64,000 nt of DNA from Brevundimonas sp. G8 (GTDB lineage Bacteria > Pseudomonadota > Alphaproteobacteria > Caulobacterales > Caulobacteraceae), in NCBI RefSeq assembly GCF_902506205.1, contig NZ_LR732816.1, forward strand, positions 2,241,604 through 2,305,603, read 5' to 3'. Positions 32,762-41,536 of the stretch are shown here, in pieces. A model generated the notes under the pieces. That model was not told the origin of the DNA. It searched no databases and was given only the letters and a program-made list of their open reading frames with translations. The position numbers and the translations under genes are program-made. Positions within the stretch are counted from its first letter, which is position 1. Each line of letters begins with the position of its first letter.

Positions 32762-33361
32762 GAAGTGCAAGAAAAGATTTCCGTCAACGATCAGGGACTG
32801 CGTGAGCGCAAACGGGTGGAGACGCATGCTCGTATCCAGGCCGAGGGCATGCGCCTGTTCCTCGACAGGGGGTTCGAGGCGACGACCCTGGACGAGGTGG
32901 CGCAGGCGGCGGACGTGTCGCGCCGAACCCTGCTGAACTATTTCGGGTCAAAGGAAGAGATCGTCTTTTCGGCCAAGGCGGGATTTCCGCAGATGGTCGC
33001 GGACGCCATCGCCGCACGGCCGGCAGACGAGCCGTTGCTGGATATGGTGGAGAACGCTTTCGTCGATCTGGCGCAGCAGCCCCAGTCCGAGGAGACCAAG
33101 GCGGTCGCCATCCTGATCCACGGCACCCCCTCGCTGAGGGCAGGCGACCAGGCGAAATACGAACAGGTCGAGCGGCTGCTGGCCGAAGCCCTGGCGGCGC
33201 GCAAGGGCCTGGCGTCCGACGACATCGCCTGCCGCGTCGTCGCCGGGACGGCGGTCAGCATCATGAAGCTGTCGCTGGACGCGTGGCTGGCCCATCCCGA
33301 CGCGCCGCCCGAGACGTTCGGACGCGCGGCCTTCGCGGCGCTGAGACGGGCGGCGGGCTAG
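32756..33361 (+). CDS. TetR-family transcriptional regulator
   Basis: The 201-residue protein has an N-terminal helix-turn-helix: RIQAEGMRLFLDRGFEATTLDEVAQAADVSRRTLLNYFGSKEEIV, the standard TetR pattern, and a C-terminal ligand/dimer domain of low similarity. It probably represses the divergent SDR gene and itself through the inverted repeat at 32731-32761. The ATG at 32756 is the nearest start that keeps the usual short N-terminus; an ATG at 32708 is possible. Confidence 0.88.
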   Translation: MQEVQEKISVNDQGLRERKRVETHARIQAEGMRLFLDRGFEATTLDEVAQAADVSRRTLLNYFGSKEEIVFSAKAGFPQMVADAIAARPADEPLLDMVENAFVDLAQQPQSEETKAVAILIHGTPSLRAGDQAKYEQVERLLAEALAARKGLASDDIACRVVAGTAVSIMKLSLDAWLAHPDAPPETFGRAAFAALRRAAG

Positions 33362-33377
33362 AGATCGCTGTTTAACC

Positions 33378-33489
33378 GCCGTCATCCTCGCCCTTGTGGC
33401 GAGGATCCAGACTCCCGATGCGTCCGCAGCGAACGCGCTGGTCGAACACCGGGAGTCTGGATCCTAGGGACAAGCCCTAGGATGACGGG
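33378..33489. repeat. GTCATCCTC-family palindromic repeat, copy 2
   Basis: The outer ends CCGTCATCCT and AGGATGACGG are inverted repeats, and inside them GGATCCAGACTCCCG on the left pairs with CGGGAGTCTGGATCC on the right. It lies between the convergent tetR and gcvPB genes, where it could serve both as terminator. Confidence 0.72.
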
Positions 33490-33497
33490 GCTTAGAT

Positions 33498-35066
33498 TTA
33501 CGCCGCCTGGTTCGATCCTGCCGGCGTCGACCAGCGCAGGACGGGCGAGCGGGCGGCGCGGGTTTCGTCCAGGCGTTTCAGCGGCGCGTGGAAGGGCGCG
33601 CCCTTGAAGCGGTCGACGTCGCCGGCCTTCGCCGCCTCGGCCAGCAAGCGCATGGCGTGGATGAAGCGGTCCAGTTCGGCCTTGGACTCGGTTTCCGTAG
33701 GCTCGATCAGCATGGCGCCGTGGACGACCAGCGGGAAATACATGGTCATTGGGTGGAAGCCCTCGTCGATCATCGCCTTGGCGAAGTCGAGCGTGGTGAT
33801 GTCCGTGCCCTTCAGCCATTCGTCGTCGAACAGGGCCTCGTGCATACAGGGGCCGTCGGGGAAGGCGGCCGACATCAGGTCCGACAGGCGAGCCTTGATG
33901 TAGTTGGCGTTCAGGACGGCGTCCTCGGCCACCTGACGCAGGCCGTCGGCGCCGTGCGACATCATGTAGGACAGGGCGCGCACATACATGCCCATCTGGC
34001 CCTGGAAGGCGCACAGGCGACCGAAGGCCTGAACGGCCTCGTCTTCTTCGCGCTCGATCAGGCGATAGCCATTGTTGTCATGCACGACCCAGGGGGCCGG
34101 GGCGAAGGCCGCCAGGGCTTCGGACAGCACCACCGGACCCGCGCCCGGACCGCCGCCGCCGTGCGGCGTGGAAAAGGTCTTGTGGAGGTTGATGTGCATG
34201 GCGTCGACGCCGAGGTCGCCCGGACGAACCCGGCCGACGATGGCGTTGAAGTTGGCGCCGTCACAGTAGAAGTATGCGCCGGCCTCGTGCGTCAGGCGGC
34301 TGATCTCCAGGATGTCGCGCTCGAACAGGCCGCAGGTGTTGGGGTTGGTCACCATGATGGCGGCGACGTCGTCACCCAGCTTGGACGCCAGGTCGGCGAC
34401 ATCCACGCGGCCGTCCTCGGTCTGGGCGACCTCTACGACGGTGTAGCCGACGAAGGCGGCCGTGGCCGGGTTGGTGCCATGGGCGCTGGTGGGCACCAGC
34501 ACCTTGCGGCGCTTCTCATGCTGACCCGAGGCCTCGTGCGCAGCGCGGATGGCCATCAGGCCGCACAGTTCGCCGTGCGCGCCCGCCTTGGGCGACAGGG
34601 CGACGGCGGGCATGCCGGTCAGGGTCTTCAGCCAGTGGGCCAAGGTGTCCATCAGTTCCAGCGCGCCCTGAACCGTCGAGATCGGCTGCAGCGGGTGGAT
34701 GTCCGAGAAGCCGGCCAGACGCGCCATCTTCTCGTTCAGGCGCGGGTTGTGCTTCATCGTGCACGAGCCCAGCGGATAGATGGCCAGGTCGATGGCGTGG
34801 TTCTTTTGGCTCAGGCGCACATAGTGACGCATGGTCTCCGGCTCCGACAGGCCAGGCAGGCCGATCGGATCCTTGCGGACCAGGTCGCCCAGGTCGGAGC
34901 CGTCCGTCTTGGGTTCCGGCAGATCGACGCCGGTCTTACCCCAGCCGTCGCCCTCGAAGATCAGGGCTTCGTTCTGCAACAGGCCCCGGCCGCCGGTCAG
35001 GGTGGCGGGCTTTGAAGCGACTTCGTTCGGGGCGGTCGGGCGGCCGACGGTGTTCATGGTGCTCAT
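33498..35066 (-). CDS. gcvPB: Glycine dehydrogenase (decarboxylating) subunit 2
   Basis: GcvPB carries the PLP site of the split P-protein of the glycine cleavage system. The 522-residue protein has the PLP lysine Lys296 in INLHKTFSTPHGGGGPG, and YPLGSCTMKHNPR near residue 97, as expected. With GcvPA it decarboxylates glycine and moves the aminomethyl group onto GcvH. It is the last gene of the gcv operon, 12 bp after gcvPA. Confidence 0.96.
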   Translation of the reverse strand: MSTMNTVGRPTAPNEVASKPATLTGGRGLLQNEALIFEGDGWGKTGVDLPEPKTDGSDLGDLVRKDPIGLPGLSEPETMRHYVRLSQKNHAIDLAIYPLGSCTMKHNPRLNEKMARLAGFSDIHPLQPISTVQGALELMDTLAHWLKTLTGMPAVALSPKAGAHGELCGLMAIRAAHEASGQHEKRRKVLVPTSAHGTNPATAAFVGYTVVEVAQTEDGRVDVADLASKLGDDVAAIMVTNPNTCGLFERDILEISRLTHEAGAYFYCDGANFNAIVGRVRPGDLGVDAMHINLHKTFSTPHGGGGPGAGPVVLSEALAAFAPAPWVVHDNNGYRLIEREEDEAVQAFGRLCAFQGQMGMYVRALSYMMSHGADGLRQVAEDAVLNANYIKARLSDLMSAAFPDGPCMHEALFDDEWLKGTDITTLDFAKAMIDEGFHPMTMYFPLVVHGAMLIEPTETESKAELDRFIHAMRLLAEAAKAGDVDRFKGAPFHAPLKRLDETRAARSPVLRWSTPAGSNQAA

Positions 35067-35078
35067 GGTCGTTATCCC

Positions 35079-36425
35079 TTACGCGCCGAGGACTTTGGAG
35101 AGCGACTTGGCGAGGATCTGGATGTCGGCATCCAGCGTCGTCTCGGTCGCGGCGACCAGCAGGACGTCGTCCATGCCGGCGTCGGGGGCGAGGCGGCTGT
35201 AGGGCACGCCGGCCAGGATGTGGTGACCGGCCAGCGCATCCACGACCTCGGCCGCATTCCTGGGCAGGCGCACCGCGAACTCGTTGAAGAAGCGGTCGGT
35301 CAGGATTTCGACGCCGGGGATGGCCGCCAGGGCGTCGCGGGTGGCGACGGCCTTTTCATGGTTCAGCAGGGCCAGTTTGCGCAGGCCCGTCTCGCCCAGC
35401 AGGCTCATGTGGATGGTGAAGGCCAGGGTGCAGAGGCCCGAGTTGGTGCAGATGTTCGAGGTCGCCTTGTCGCGGCGTATGTGCTGCTCGCGCGTCGACA
35501 GCGTCAGGACGAAGCCGCGCTCGCCGTCGGCGTCCACGGTCTCGCCGGTCAGGCGGCCGGGCATCTGACGGATCAGCTTCTCGCGCGTGGCGAACAGGCC
35601 GACATAGGGGCCGCCGAAGTTCAGGGCGTTGCCGATCGACTGGCCCTCGGCCGCGACGATGTCGGCGCCCATTTCGCCGGGCGATTTCAGCAGGCCCATG
35701 GACACGGCCTCGGTGACCACGACGATCAGCAGGGCGCCGGCGGCGTGGGCGGCCTCGGCGATCTTGGTCACGTCGGTGGCGGTGCCGAAGACGTTTGGGG
35801 TCTGGACGACGACGCAGGCGGTGTCAGGACCGATCTGGTCGATCACGGCGGCCTCGGCGTCGATTGCGGCGGGCAGGGCCAGGGTCTCGACGCCGACGGC
35901 GTGGACCACGGTCTCGGTCGCCTTGACGTAGTGGGGGTGAACGCCGCCGCTGATCACCGCCTTGTTGCGGCGGGTCACGCGGGTCGCCATCAGCACGCCT
36001 TCGGCCATGGCGGTCGAACCGTCGTACAGGCTGGCGTTGGCGACCGGCATGCCGGTCAGGTTCGCGACCTGGGTCTGGAACTCGTACAGATACTGCAGGG
36101 TCCCTTGGGCGATTTCCGGCTGATAGGGGGTGTAGCTGGTCAGGAACTCCGAGCGTTGGATCACGTGATCCACCGTCGCCGGAACGTGGTGCTTGTAGGC
36201 CCCTGCGCCGCAGAAGAAGGGCACGGCGCCGGCCGTGGCGTTCTTGGCCGCCATGGCGGACAGGGCGCGTTCGACCTCCAGCTCGCCGGCCACGCGGGGC
36301 AGGTCCACGGGGCCGTCCAGCCGCGCCGACTGAGGCACGTCCACGAACAGGTCGTCGATCGATTTCGCGCCGATGGCGGCGAGCATCGCCGTGCGGTCGT
36401 CGGGCGTCAGGGGGAGATAACGCAT
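35079..36425 (-). CDS. gcvPA: Glycine dehydrogenase (decarboxylating) subunit 1
   Basis: This 448-residue protein is the N-terminal half of the split P-protein. It begins [19 protein letters not shown], then has [20 protein letters not shown] and [18 protein letters not shown], all characteristic. The protein forms a heterotetramer with GcvPB. A palindromic repeat fills the gap to gcvH upstream. Confidence 0.96.
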   Translation of the reverse strand: MRYLPLTPDDRTAMLAAIGAKSIDDLFVDVPQSARLDGPVDLPRVAGELEVERALSAMAAKNATAGAVPFFCGAGAYKHHVPATVDHVIQRSEFLTSYTPYQPEIAQGTLQYLYEFQTQVANLTGMPVANASLYDGSTAMAEGVLMATRVTRRNKAVISGGVHPHYVKATETVVHAVGVETLALPAAIDAEAAVIDQIGPDTACVVVQTPNVFGTATDVTKIAEAAHAAGALLIVVVTEAVSMGLLKSPGEMGADIVAAEGQSIGNALNFGGPYVGLFATREKLIRQMPGRLTGETVDADGERGFVLTLSTREQHIRRDKATSNICTNSGLCTLAFTIHMSLLGETGLRKLALLNHEKAVATRDALAAIPGVEILTDRFFNEFAVRLPRNAAEVVDALAGHHILAGVPYSRLAPDAGMDDVLLVAATETTLDADIQILAKSLSKVLGA

Positions 36426-36439
36426 TGCCGGTTTCCTTC

Positions 36440-36551
36440 ACCCTTCATCCTCGGGATTGACCCGAGGACCGGATGTTGTGCGGCTCGTGCGTCAAAGGCT
36501 TCGCACGAGTGGTTGATCGTCCGGCCCTCGGGTCAAGCCCGAGGGTGACGG
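36440..36551. repeat. GTCATCCTC-family palindromic repeat between gcvH and gcvPA
   Basis: Left end CTTCATCCTCGGGATTGACC and right end GGTCAAGCCCGAGGGTGACG are inverted, each arm also folding as CCTCGGG..CCCGAGG. By eye it differs from the copy at 36942-37051 at only about fifteen of 110 positions, including the interior, so the two are recent relatives. Confidence 0.75.
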
Positions 36552-36560
36552 AGGTTGAAA

Positions 36561-36926
36561 TTAAAGGGTGGCGAGGAAGGCGTCGTAGGCCGCCTGGTCC
36601 ATCAGGGCGTCCAGTTGCGAGGCGTCCGAGACCTTGATCTTGGCGAACCAGCCGTCGGCTTCGGCGGCCGAGTTGACGGTTTCCGGGGCGGTCGACAGGG
36701 CGTCGTTGGCCTCGACCACTTCGCCCGAGACGGGGGCGTAGACGTCGGAGGCGGCCTTGACGCTCTCGACGACGGCGAAGCTGTCGCCCTTGGCGACGGT
36801 CTTGCCGACCTCAGGCACCTCGACGAACACCACGTCACCCAAGGCGTCGGCGGCGTGTTTGGAGATGCCGACGGTGGCGATGTCGCCGTCCAGGCTGACC
36901 CACTCGTGATCCTTGGTGAACTTCAT
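36561..36926 (-). CDS. gcvH: Glycine cleavage system H protein
   Basis: GcvH is the lipoyl shuttle of the glycine cleavage system. The 121-residue protein carries the lipoylated lysine Lys57 in [19 protein letters not shown] and the usual DHEWV near the N-terminus. It is flanked on both sides by related palindromic repeats within the operon, which may change its mRNA level relative to its neighbours. Confidence 0.96.
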   Translation of the reverse strand: MKFTKDHEWVSLDGDIATVGISKHAADALGDVVFVEVPEVGKTVAKGDSFAVVESVKAASDVYAPVSGEVVEANDALSTAPETVNSAAEADGWFAKIKVSDASQLDALMDQAAYDAFLATL

Positions 36927-36941
36927 TTTGCTTCTCCTGTC

Positions 36942-37051
36942 TCGTCATCCTCGGGCTTGACCCGAGGATCGGATGTTGTGCGGTCCGTGCGCCGATGTCT
37001 TCGCACGAGCGGTTGATCGCCCGGCCCTCCGGTCAAGCCCGAGGGTGACGG
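36942..37051. repeat. GTCATCCTC-family palindromic repeat between gcvT and gcvH
   Basis: Left end CGTCATCCTCGGGCTTGACC and right end GGTCAAGCCCGAGGGTGACG are inverted repeats. The interior GGATGTTGTGCGG...CTTCGCACGAG...GGTTGATCG is shared with the copy on the other side of gcvH. Confidence 0.75.
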
Positions 37052-37060
37052 GAGTGAATG

Positions 37061-38173
37061 TTACGCCTTCGGCTTCCGGTAATAGCGTTGCGCCACGAAG
37101 GGCATGGCGACGACTTCGGCGGCGGCGGTCTTGCCGCGCACGATGACCTTCAGGTCCGCGCCCAACGCGAAAAACGCGGGGGGAACGAAGCCCATGGCGA
37201 CGTTCTTGCCCAGCGTAGGGGAGGGGCCGCCCGAGGTGACCTTGCCGATGACGTTACCGTCCATGTCGGCGATCTCGGCGCCTTCGCGGGCCGGGGCGCC
37301 TTCCTTGACGATCAGGCCGACGCGGACGCGCGTGGGGCCGTCGGCCAATTCGTGCATGATCCGCTCGGCGCCGGCGAAGTCGGCGCGTTCCTTGCGCGAC
37401 TTGGACAGGGCGAAGGTCAGCGCGCCTTCGACCGGGCTGGTCGTCGGGTCGATGTCATGGCCGTGCAGGGGCAGGCCGGCTTCCAGACGCAAGCTGTCGC
37501 GGGCGCCCAGGCCGATCGGCTTGACGCGGGCGTCTTCCAGGATGGTGTTCCAGACGCGCTCGGCCTGATCCGCCGGCACCGAGATCTCGTAGCCGTCCTC
37601 GCCGGTGTAGCCCGAGCGCGAGACATAGCAGTCGGCCCCGAACAGCATCAGGCGGGCGCATTCCATGAAGCCCATCTCGGCCAGGATCGGCTCGTGCGCG
37701 GCCATGACCTCGGCGGCTTCCGGGCCCTGAATGGCGATCAGGGCCCGGTCCAGCACGGTCAGTTTGGCGTCGCCTTCAAGGTTCGCCTCCCAGAAGGCGA
37801 AGTCCTCGTCCTTGTTGCCGGCGTTGACGACGACGAACAGGCCGTCGTGGTCGGGGCGGCCGGCCATCAGGTCGTCGATGATGCCGCCGTCCTTGTTCAG
37901 CAGCAGCGAATATTTCTGCTTGCCGGCCTTCAGGATCGCATAGTCGCCGGGCACGAAACGTTCGAACTGGGCGGTGGCGTCCTCGCCGGTGATCTTGCAC
38001 TGGCCCATGTGCGACACGTCGAACAGTCCGGCGTGTTCGCGGGTCCAGCGGTGTTCGGCCAGGACGCCCTCATACTGGACCGGCATGTCATAGCCGCCGA
38101 AACCCACCATGCGGGCCCCCAGCGCGCGGTGCGCGGCGTTCAGGGGCGTGGTCTTCAGGGCTTGATCGGTCAT
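37061..38173 (-). CDS. gcvT: Aminomethyltransferase (T protein)
   Basis: GcvT transfers the methylene group from GcvH to tetrahydrofolate and releases ammonia. The 370-residue protein shows PLNAAHRALGARMVGFGGYDMPVQY, LFDVSHMGQ, SRSGYTGEDGYEI and LGARDSLRLEAGLPLHGHD, all typical. It is the first gene after the glycine riboswitch. No strong ribosome site precedes the ATG, which leaves room for translational control. Confidence 0.96.
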   Translation of the reverse strand: MTDQALKTTPLNAAHRALGARMVGFGGYDMPVQYEGVLAEHRWTREHAGLFDVSHMGQCKITGEDATAQFERFVPGDYAILKAGKQKYSLLLNKDGGIIDDLMAGRPDHDGLFVVVNAGNKDEDFAFWEANLEGDAKLTVLDRALIAIQGPEAAEVMAAHEPILAEMGFMECARLMLFGADCYVSRSGYTGEDGYEISVPADQAERVWNTILEDARVKPIGLGARDSLRLEAGLPLHGHDIDPTTSPVEGALTFALSKSRKERADFAGAERIMHELADGPTRVRVGLIVKEGAPAREGAEIADMDGNVIGKVTSGGPSPTLGKNVAMGFVPPAFFALGADLKVIVRGKTAAAEVVAMPFVAQRYYRKPKA

Positions 38174-38201
38174 GGTTCAGGCTTTCACGGTCGCGTGTTG
38201 T

Positions 38202-38215
38202 GGCGGAGCTCCGCC
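38202..38215 (-). promoter_or_regulatory. Palindrome in the riboswitch expression platform
   Basis: GGCGGAGCTCCGCC is a perfect 14-bp palindrome lying between the second aptamer and gcvT. It folds with a 4-base loop. No run of T follows on the minus strand, so it is not a typical intrinsic terminator; pairing with the aptamer or with the start region is possible. Confidence 0.4.
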
Positions 38216-38221
38216 GTCCTC

Positions 38222-38420
38222 GCGCCCCCGCTGTCCTGAAGCCTGAGAGATTCCGGCGACCAAATCATGTCGCCTTGCTCCGTCGGCGCGCCCATCGAGA
38301 GCGACTTTCCAGCGTCCGTATGCTGTCGCGGTCCGTTTGCCTGAGCGTTTCCGGGGCGGTTGCGCCTTCGGCGTCGAGGCCTGTTTCCAGACTCCGAACT
38401 CTCCCGCGAGAGCGCTCGAC
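38222..38420 (-). ncRNA. Tandem glycine riboswitch
   Basis: Read on the minus strand, the first aptamer shows CGGGAGAG, GACGCCGAAGGCGCAA, and CGCTCAGGCAAACGGACCG. After a short linker (ACGCTGGAAAG) the second shows GCGCCGACGGAGCAA and TCTCTCAGGCTTCAGGACAG. These are the conserved bulges and joining regions of the two glycine-binding domains. The element ends about 48 bases before the gcvT start, and so controls gcvT-H-PA-PB; glycine is expected to turn the operon on. The boundaries are approximate. Confidence 0.93.
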
Positions 38421-38521
38421 CTAAGGCATCGACTCTGGCCCCAAGTCAAGCGGTCGGGGAACAAGGATGCGTGGGGCGGGTTGTCGTTAAGAACCCCCGT
38501 TCGAAACCCAGGAATTCTAAA
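38421..38521. promoter_or_regulatory. Divergent promoter region between the gcv riboswitch and hydrolase gene
   Basis: Roughly 100 bp separate the riboswitch from the divergent hydrolase gene, so both promoters should lie here. The stretch is less GC-rich toward the hydrolase (GGAATTCTAAA before its ATG). I cannot fix -35/-10 pairs with confidence. Confidence 0.3.
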
Positions 38522-39559
38522 ATGTCGATTATAGACAAGCTGTTCGGCGACAACGACAAGCCGCGTGACACCCCCGCCAAGGCCGACGGCCCGATGCAGA
38601 AGGTGCTGGACGAACTGGCGTCTCTCAGGGGCAAGCCGATCGAGACCCTGTCGCCGGCCGAGGCCCGTCAGCAACCGACCCCGACCGACGCCGTGAAATC
38701 CCTGCTTCGCAAGGACGGCAAGGACCCCAGCGACGACCTGGGGGTCAAGACGACCGACATCACCATTCCCGGCGCCGCCGGCCCGATCCAAGCCCGCATC
38801 TACAAGCCGCACGACCATTCCGAGGACAAGCTGCATCCGGTCGTGGTCTATTTCCACGGCGGCGGCTTCGTGATCGCCGATCTGGACGTCTATGACGGCG
38901 GCCCACGCGGCGTGTCCAAGATGGCCGATGTGATCGTCGTCTCGGTCCATTATCGCCAGGCCCCGGAACACCATTTCCCCGCCGCACACGACGACGCCCT
39001 GGCCGCCTATCGCTGGGTGCTGGACAACGCCCAGAGCTTTAACGGCGACCCGCAGAAGGTGGCGGTGATGGGCGAAAGCGCAGGCGGTAACCTGGCCATC
39101 GGCGTGTCGATGATGGCCCGCGACGCCGGCCTGCCGGCGCCGAAACATCAAGTGCTGGTCTATCCGGTCGCCGGGGTGGACATGGACAATGAGTCCTACG
39201 TCGAGAACGCCGACGCCAAGCCGCTGAACAAGCCGATGATGAAGTGGTTCGTGAAGAACATCTTCGCCAACGAGGCCGACGCCCAGGACCCGCGCATCAA
39301 TATCGTGGAGAAGGCGAACCTGGCCGGCCTGCCGTCCTCGACCGTCATCTGTGCCGAGATCGACCCCCTGCGCACCGAAGGCGAACTGCTGGCCGAGAAG
39401 TTGGAACAGGCGGGCGTGGACGTGCGTCACAAGACCTTCCACGGTTCGACGCACGAGTTCTTCGGTATGGCGACAGTCGTGCCGGACGCGGCTGCGGCCC
39501 AGACCTTCGCTGCGCATGAGCTGAAGCGCGCGTTCGGCACGGCGATCCTGCCGATCTGA
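38522..39559 (+). CDS. HSL-family alpha/beta hydrolase (esterase)
   Basis: The 345-residue protein belongs to the hormone-sensitive-lipase family: oxyanion-hole motif HGGGFVIADLD, nucleophile GESAGGN, an aspartate in AEIDPLR and a histidine in GSTHEFFGM. The N-terminal 50 or so residues form a cap. It should hydrolyse short-chain esters; the physiological substrate is unknown. The ATG at 38522 is chosen because the open frame upstream runs through the riboswitch. Confidence 0.88.
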   Translation: MSIIDKLFGDNDKPRDTPAKADGPMQKVLDELASLRGKPIETLSPAEARQQPTPTDAVKSLLRKDGKDPSDDLGVKTTDITIPGAAGPIQARIYKPHDHSEDKLHPVVVYFHGGGFVIADLDVYDGGPRGVSKMADVIVVSVHYRQAPEHHFPAAHDDALAAYRWVLDNAQSFNGDPQKVAVMGESAGGNLAIGVSMMARDAGLPAPKHQVLVYPVAGVDMDNESYVENADAKPLNKPMMKWFVKNIFANEADAQDPRINIVEKANLAGLPSSTVICAEIDPLRTEGELLAEKLEQAGVDVRHKTFHGSTHEFFGMATVVPDAAAAQTFAAHELKRAFGTAILPI

Positions 39560-39574
39560 TCCTCCAAAATCATT

Positions 39575-39684
39575 CCCGTCACCCTCGCCCTTGTGGCGAG
39601 GGTCCATACTCTCGGTGCTCGCCGGTGCGCCGCGTCGTCGACGGAGCGTATGGATCCCAGGCACAAGGCCTGGGATGACGGCGG
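39575..39684. repeat. GTCATCCTC-family palindromic repeat, copy 5
   Basis: The outer ends CCCGTCACCCTCGCCC and the mirrored TGGGATGACGGCGGG frame an inner pair GGTCCATACTC / GAGCGTATGGATCC. It is closest in layout to the copy at 33378-33489 (both contain CTCGCCCTTGTGGCGAGG). It lies between the hydrolase and fbp genes. Confidence 0.7.
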
Positions 39685-39766
39685 GAGGAGATGGAGAGGG
39701 TTTCTGTCTTGCGGTGGCGCGTCTCGCCCGCCAAGAACGGGCGACCTTCAGAACCGGATCGACCGC

Positions 39767-40732
39767 ATGACCCGCACCAGCCTCGACGCCCATATCGCCG
39801 CCCTGGATGTGGCCGAGGGTCTGAAGACGGTCCTGACCGTCGTCGCCGCGACCTGTTCAGAGATCAGCAAGGTCGTCGCCGGCGGCGCTCTCGCGGGGGC
39901 TCTGGGCGCCTCGGGCCAGATCAACGTCCAGGACGAGGAGCAGAAGAAGCTCGACGTCATGACCAACGACATGCTGACCGACCCCCTGCTGGCCAGCCCC
40001 GCCGTCGCCGGCGTCGCGTCGGAAGAGATGGACGAGGTTCAGCCGGCGTCCCATTCGACCGGCGCCTATCTGGTCCTGTTCGACCCGCTGGACGGCTCGT
40101 CCAACATCGACATCAACGCCCCCGTCGGCACCATCGTCTCGGTGTTGAAGTCCGCCACCGCGACGCCGACCGAGACCGACTTCCTGCAACCCGGCCGCAA
40201 TCAGGTCGCCGCCGTCTATGCCGTCTATGGGCCGCAGACGATGCTGGTCCTGACGACAGGCGCGGGCGTGAAGGGCTTCACCCTGTCGAACGACGGCGAC
40301 TGGATCCTGACCCACGACGACATCGCCATTTCGCCGGACACCAAGGAGTTCGCCATCAACATGTCGAACCTGCGCCACTGGGCCGAGCCGGTGCAGACCT
40401 ATGTCGGCGACCTGTTGAAGGGCGAGGACGGTCCGCGGGCTAAGAACTTCAACATGCGCTGGGTTGCGGCCATGGTCGCAGACGTTCACCGCATCCTGAT
40501 GCGCGGCGGGGTGTTTCTCTATCCGTGGGACAGGCGCGAACCGACCAAGCCCGGCAAGCTGCGCCTGATGTACGAAGGCAATCCGATGGCCTTCCTGGTC
40601 GAACAGGCTGGCGGCAAGGCGACGACGGACGGCGTGCAGGCGATCCTGGATGTGCAGCCGGAACATCTGCACCAGCGCATTCCGGTGGCGCTTGGCTCGG
40701 CCAACGAGATCGACGCCTACGCGGGCGTGTGA
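39767..40732 (+). CDS. fbp: Class I fructose-1,6-bisphosphatase
   Basis: FBPase removes the 1-phosphate of fructose 1,6-bisphosphate in gluconeogenesis. The 321-residue protein has the metal-binding [20 protein letters not shown], and the late [34 protein letters not shown], all class I signatures. Its TGA shares a base with the ATG of pncA (TGATG), so the two are coupled. Confidence 0.95.
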   Translation: MTRTSLDAHIAALDVAEGLKTVLTVVAATCSEISKVVAGGALAGALGASGQINVQDEEQKKLDVMTNDMLTDPLLASPAVAGVASEEMDEVQPASHSTGAYLVLFDPLDGSSNIDINAPVGTIVSVLKSATATPTETDFLQPGRNQVAAVYAVYGPQTMLVLTTGAGVKGFTLSNDGDWILTHDDIAISPDTKEFAINMSNLRHWAEPVQTYVGDLLKGEDGPRAKNFNMRWVAAMVADVHRILMRGGVFLYPWDRREPTKPGKLRLMYEGNPMAFLVEQAGGKATTDGVQAILDVQPEHLHQRIPVALGSANEIDAYAGV

Positions 40733-41364
40733 TGCAGATCGCGGCGACAGACGCCCTTCTGGTCATCGACCCGCAGAACGACTTCTGCGAGGGCGGCAGT
40801 CTGGCGGTCGCGGGCGGGGCGGGGATCATGCCGCTGATCAACCGGCTGGCGGACCGGTTCGGCCGGGTGATCCTGACACAGGACTGGCACACGCCGGACC
40901 AGATTTCGTTCGCCTCCAACCACCTCGGCGCGGCCCCCTTCACCGAGATCGAAGTCGCCTACGGTCGCCAGATGCTTTGGCCGGATCATTGCCTTCAAGG
41001 CACGCCCGGCGCCGACTTCCATCCCGACGTCGCACCGACGTTGCGCAAAGCCCTGGCCGTGATCCGCAAGGGCTACAATCCGGCGGTCGATTCCTATTCC
41101 GGCTTCTTCGAGAACGACCATCGCACGCCGACCGGCCTGGGCGGCCTGCTGCGTGAACTGGGCGTGACGCGTGTCTTCCTCGCGGGCCTCGCCTTCGACT
41201 ACTGCGTCCGCTTCACAGCCGAGGACGCGGTGCGCGAAGGCTTCGAGGCCGTGGTGATCTCCGACGCCAGCCGGGCCATTGCGCCACAGACCGAAGCGGC
41301 GGCGCGGGACAGTTTCCGGGCGCTGGGGGTGGTGGAGATCGAGGCGGATAGCCTGTTAGGCTGA
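40732..41364 (+). CDS. pncA: Nicotinamidase
   Basis: PncA deamidates nicotinamide to nicotinate for NAD salvage. The 210-residue protein holds the catalytic triad Asp13 (VIDPQNDF), Lys113 (IRKGYN) and Cys158 (FDYCVRFTA), and the metal ligands Asp51, His53 and His86. It follows fbp with a one-base overlap. The pairing of these two genes has no obvious metabolic logic beyond co-expression. Confidence 0.94.
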   Translation: MQIAATDALLVIDPQNDFCEGGSLAVAGGAGIMPLINRLADRFGRVILTQDWHTPDQISFASNHLGAAPFTEIEVAYGRQMLWPDHCLQGTPGADFHPDVAPTLRKALAVIRKGYNPAVDSYSGFFENDHRTPTGLGGLLRELGVTRVFLAGLAFDYCVRFTAEDAVREGFEAVVISDASRAIAPQTEAAARDSFRALGVVEIEADSLLG

Positions 41365-41371
41365 CCTCCCT

Positions 41372-41530
41372 TTTCGTCATCCTCCGGCGAGCGCAGCGAG
41401 ACCGGGGGATCTAGGGGCGCGCGTGAGCGCGAACGAGACGCTCCACACATCGTGCGGCGGACGCATCGCCTTCGGCGCCGCTGGCTCCGCCGGTCAGCGC
41501 CGCCGCGCGGCTTGCCGGAGGATGACGAAA
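41372..41530. repeat. GTCATCCTC-family palindromic repeat, copy 6 (longest)
   Basis: Perfect 17-bp ends: 41372-41388 (TTTCGTCATCCTCCGGC) and 41514-41530. The interior is also rich in short inverted repeats (GCGAGCGCAGCGAG, GCGCGCGTGAGCGCG). It occupies the gap between the convergent pncA and adenine deaminase genes. Confidence 0.75.
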
Positions 41531-41536
41531 GTAGAA

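Noticed and set aside
33500-33520. tRNA-like GGTTCGATCC near the gcvPB end
   Set aside because: It is part of the gcvPB coding sequence and no cloverleaf can be formed around it.
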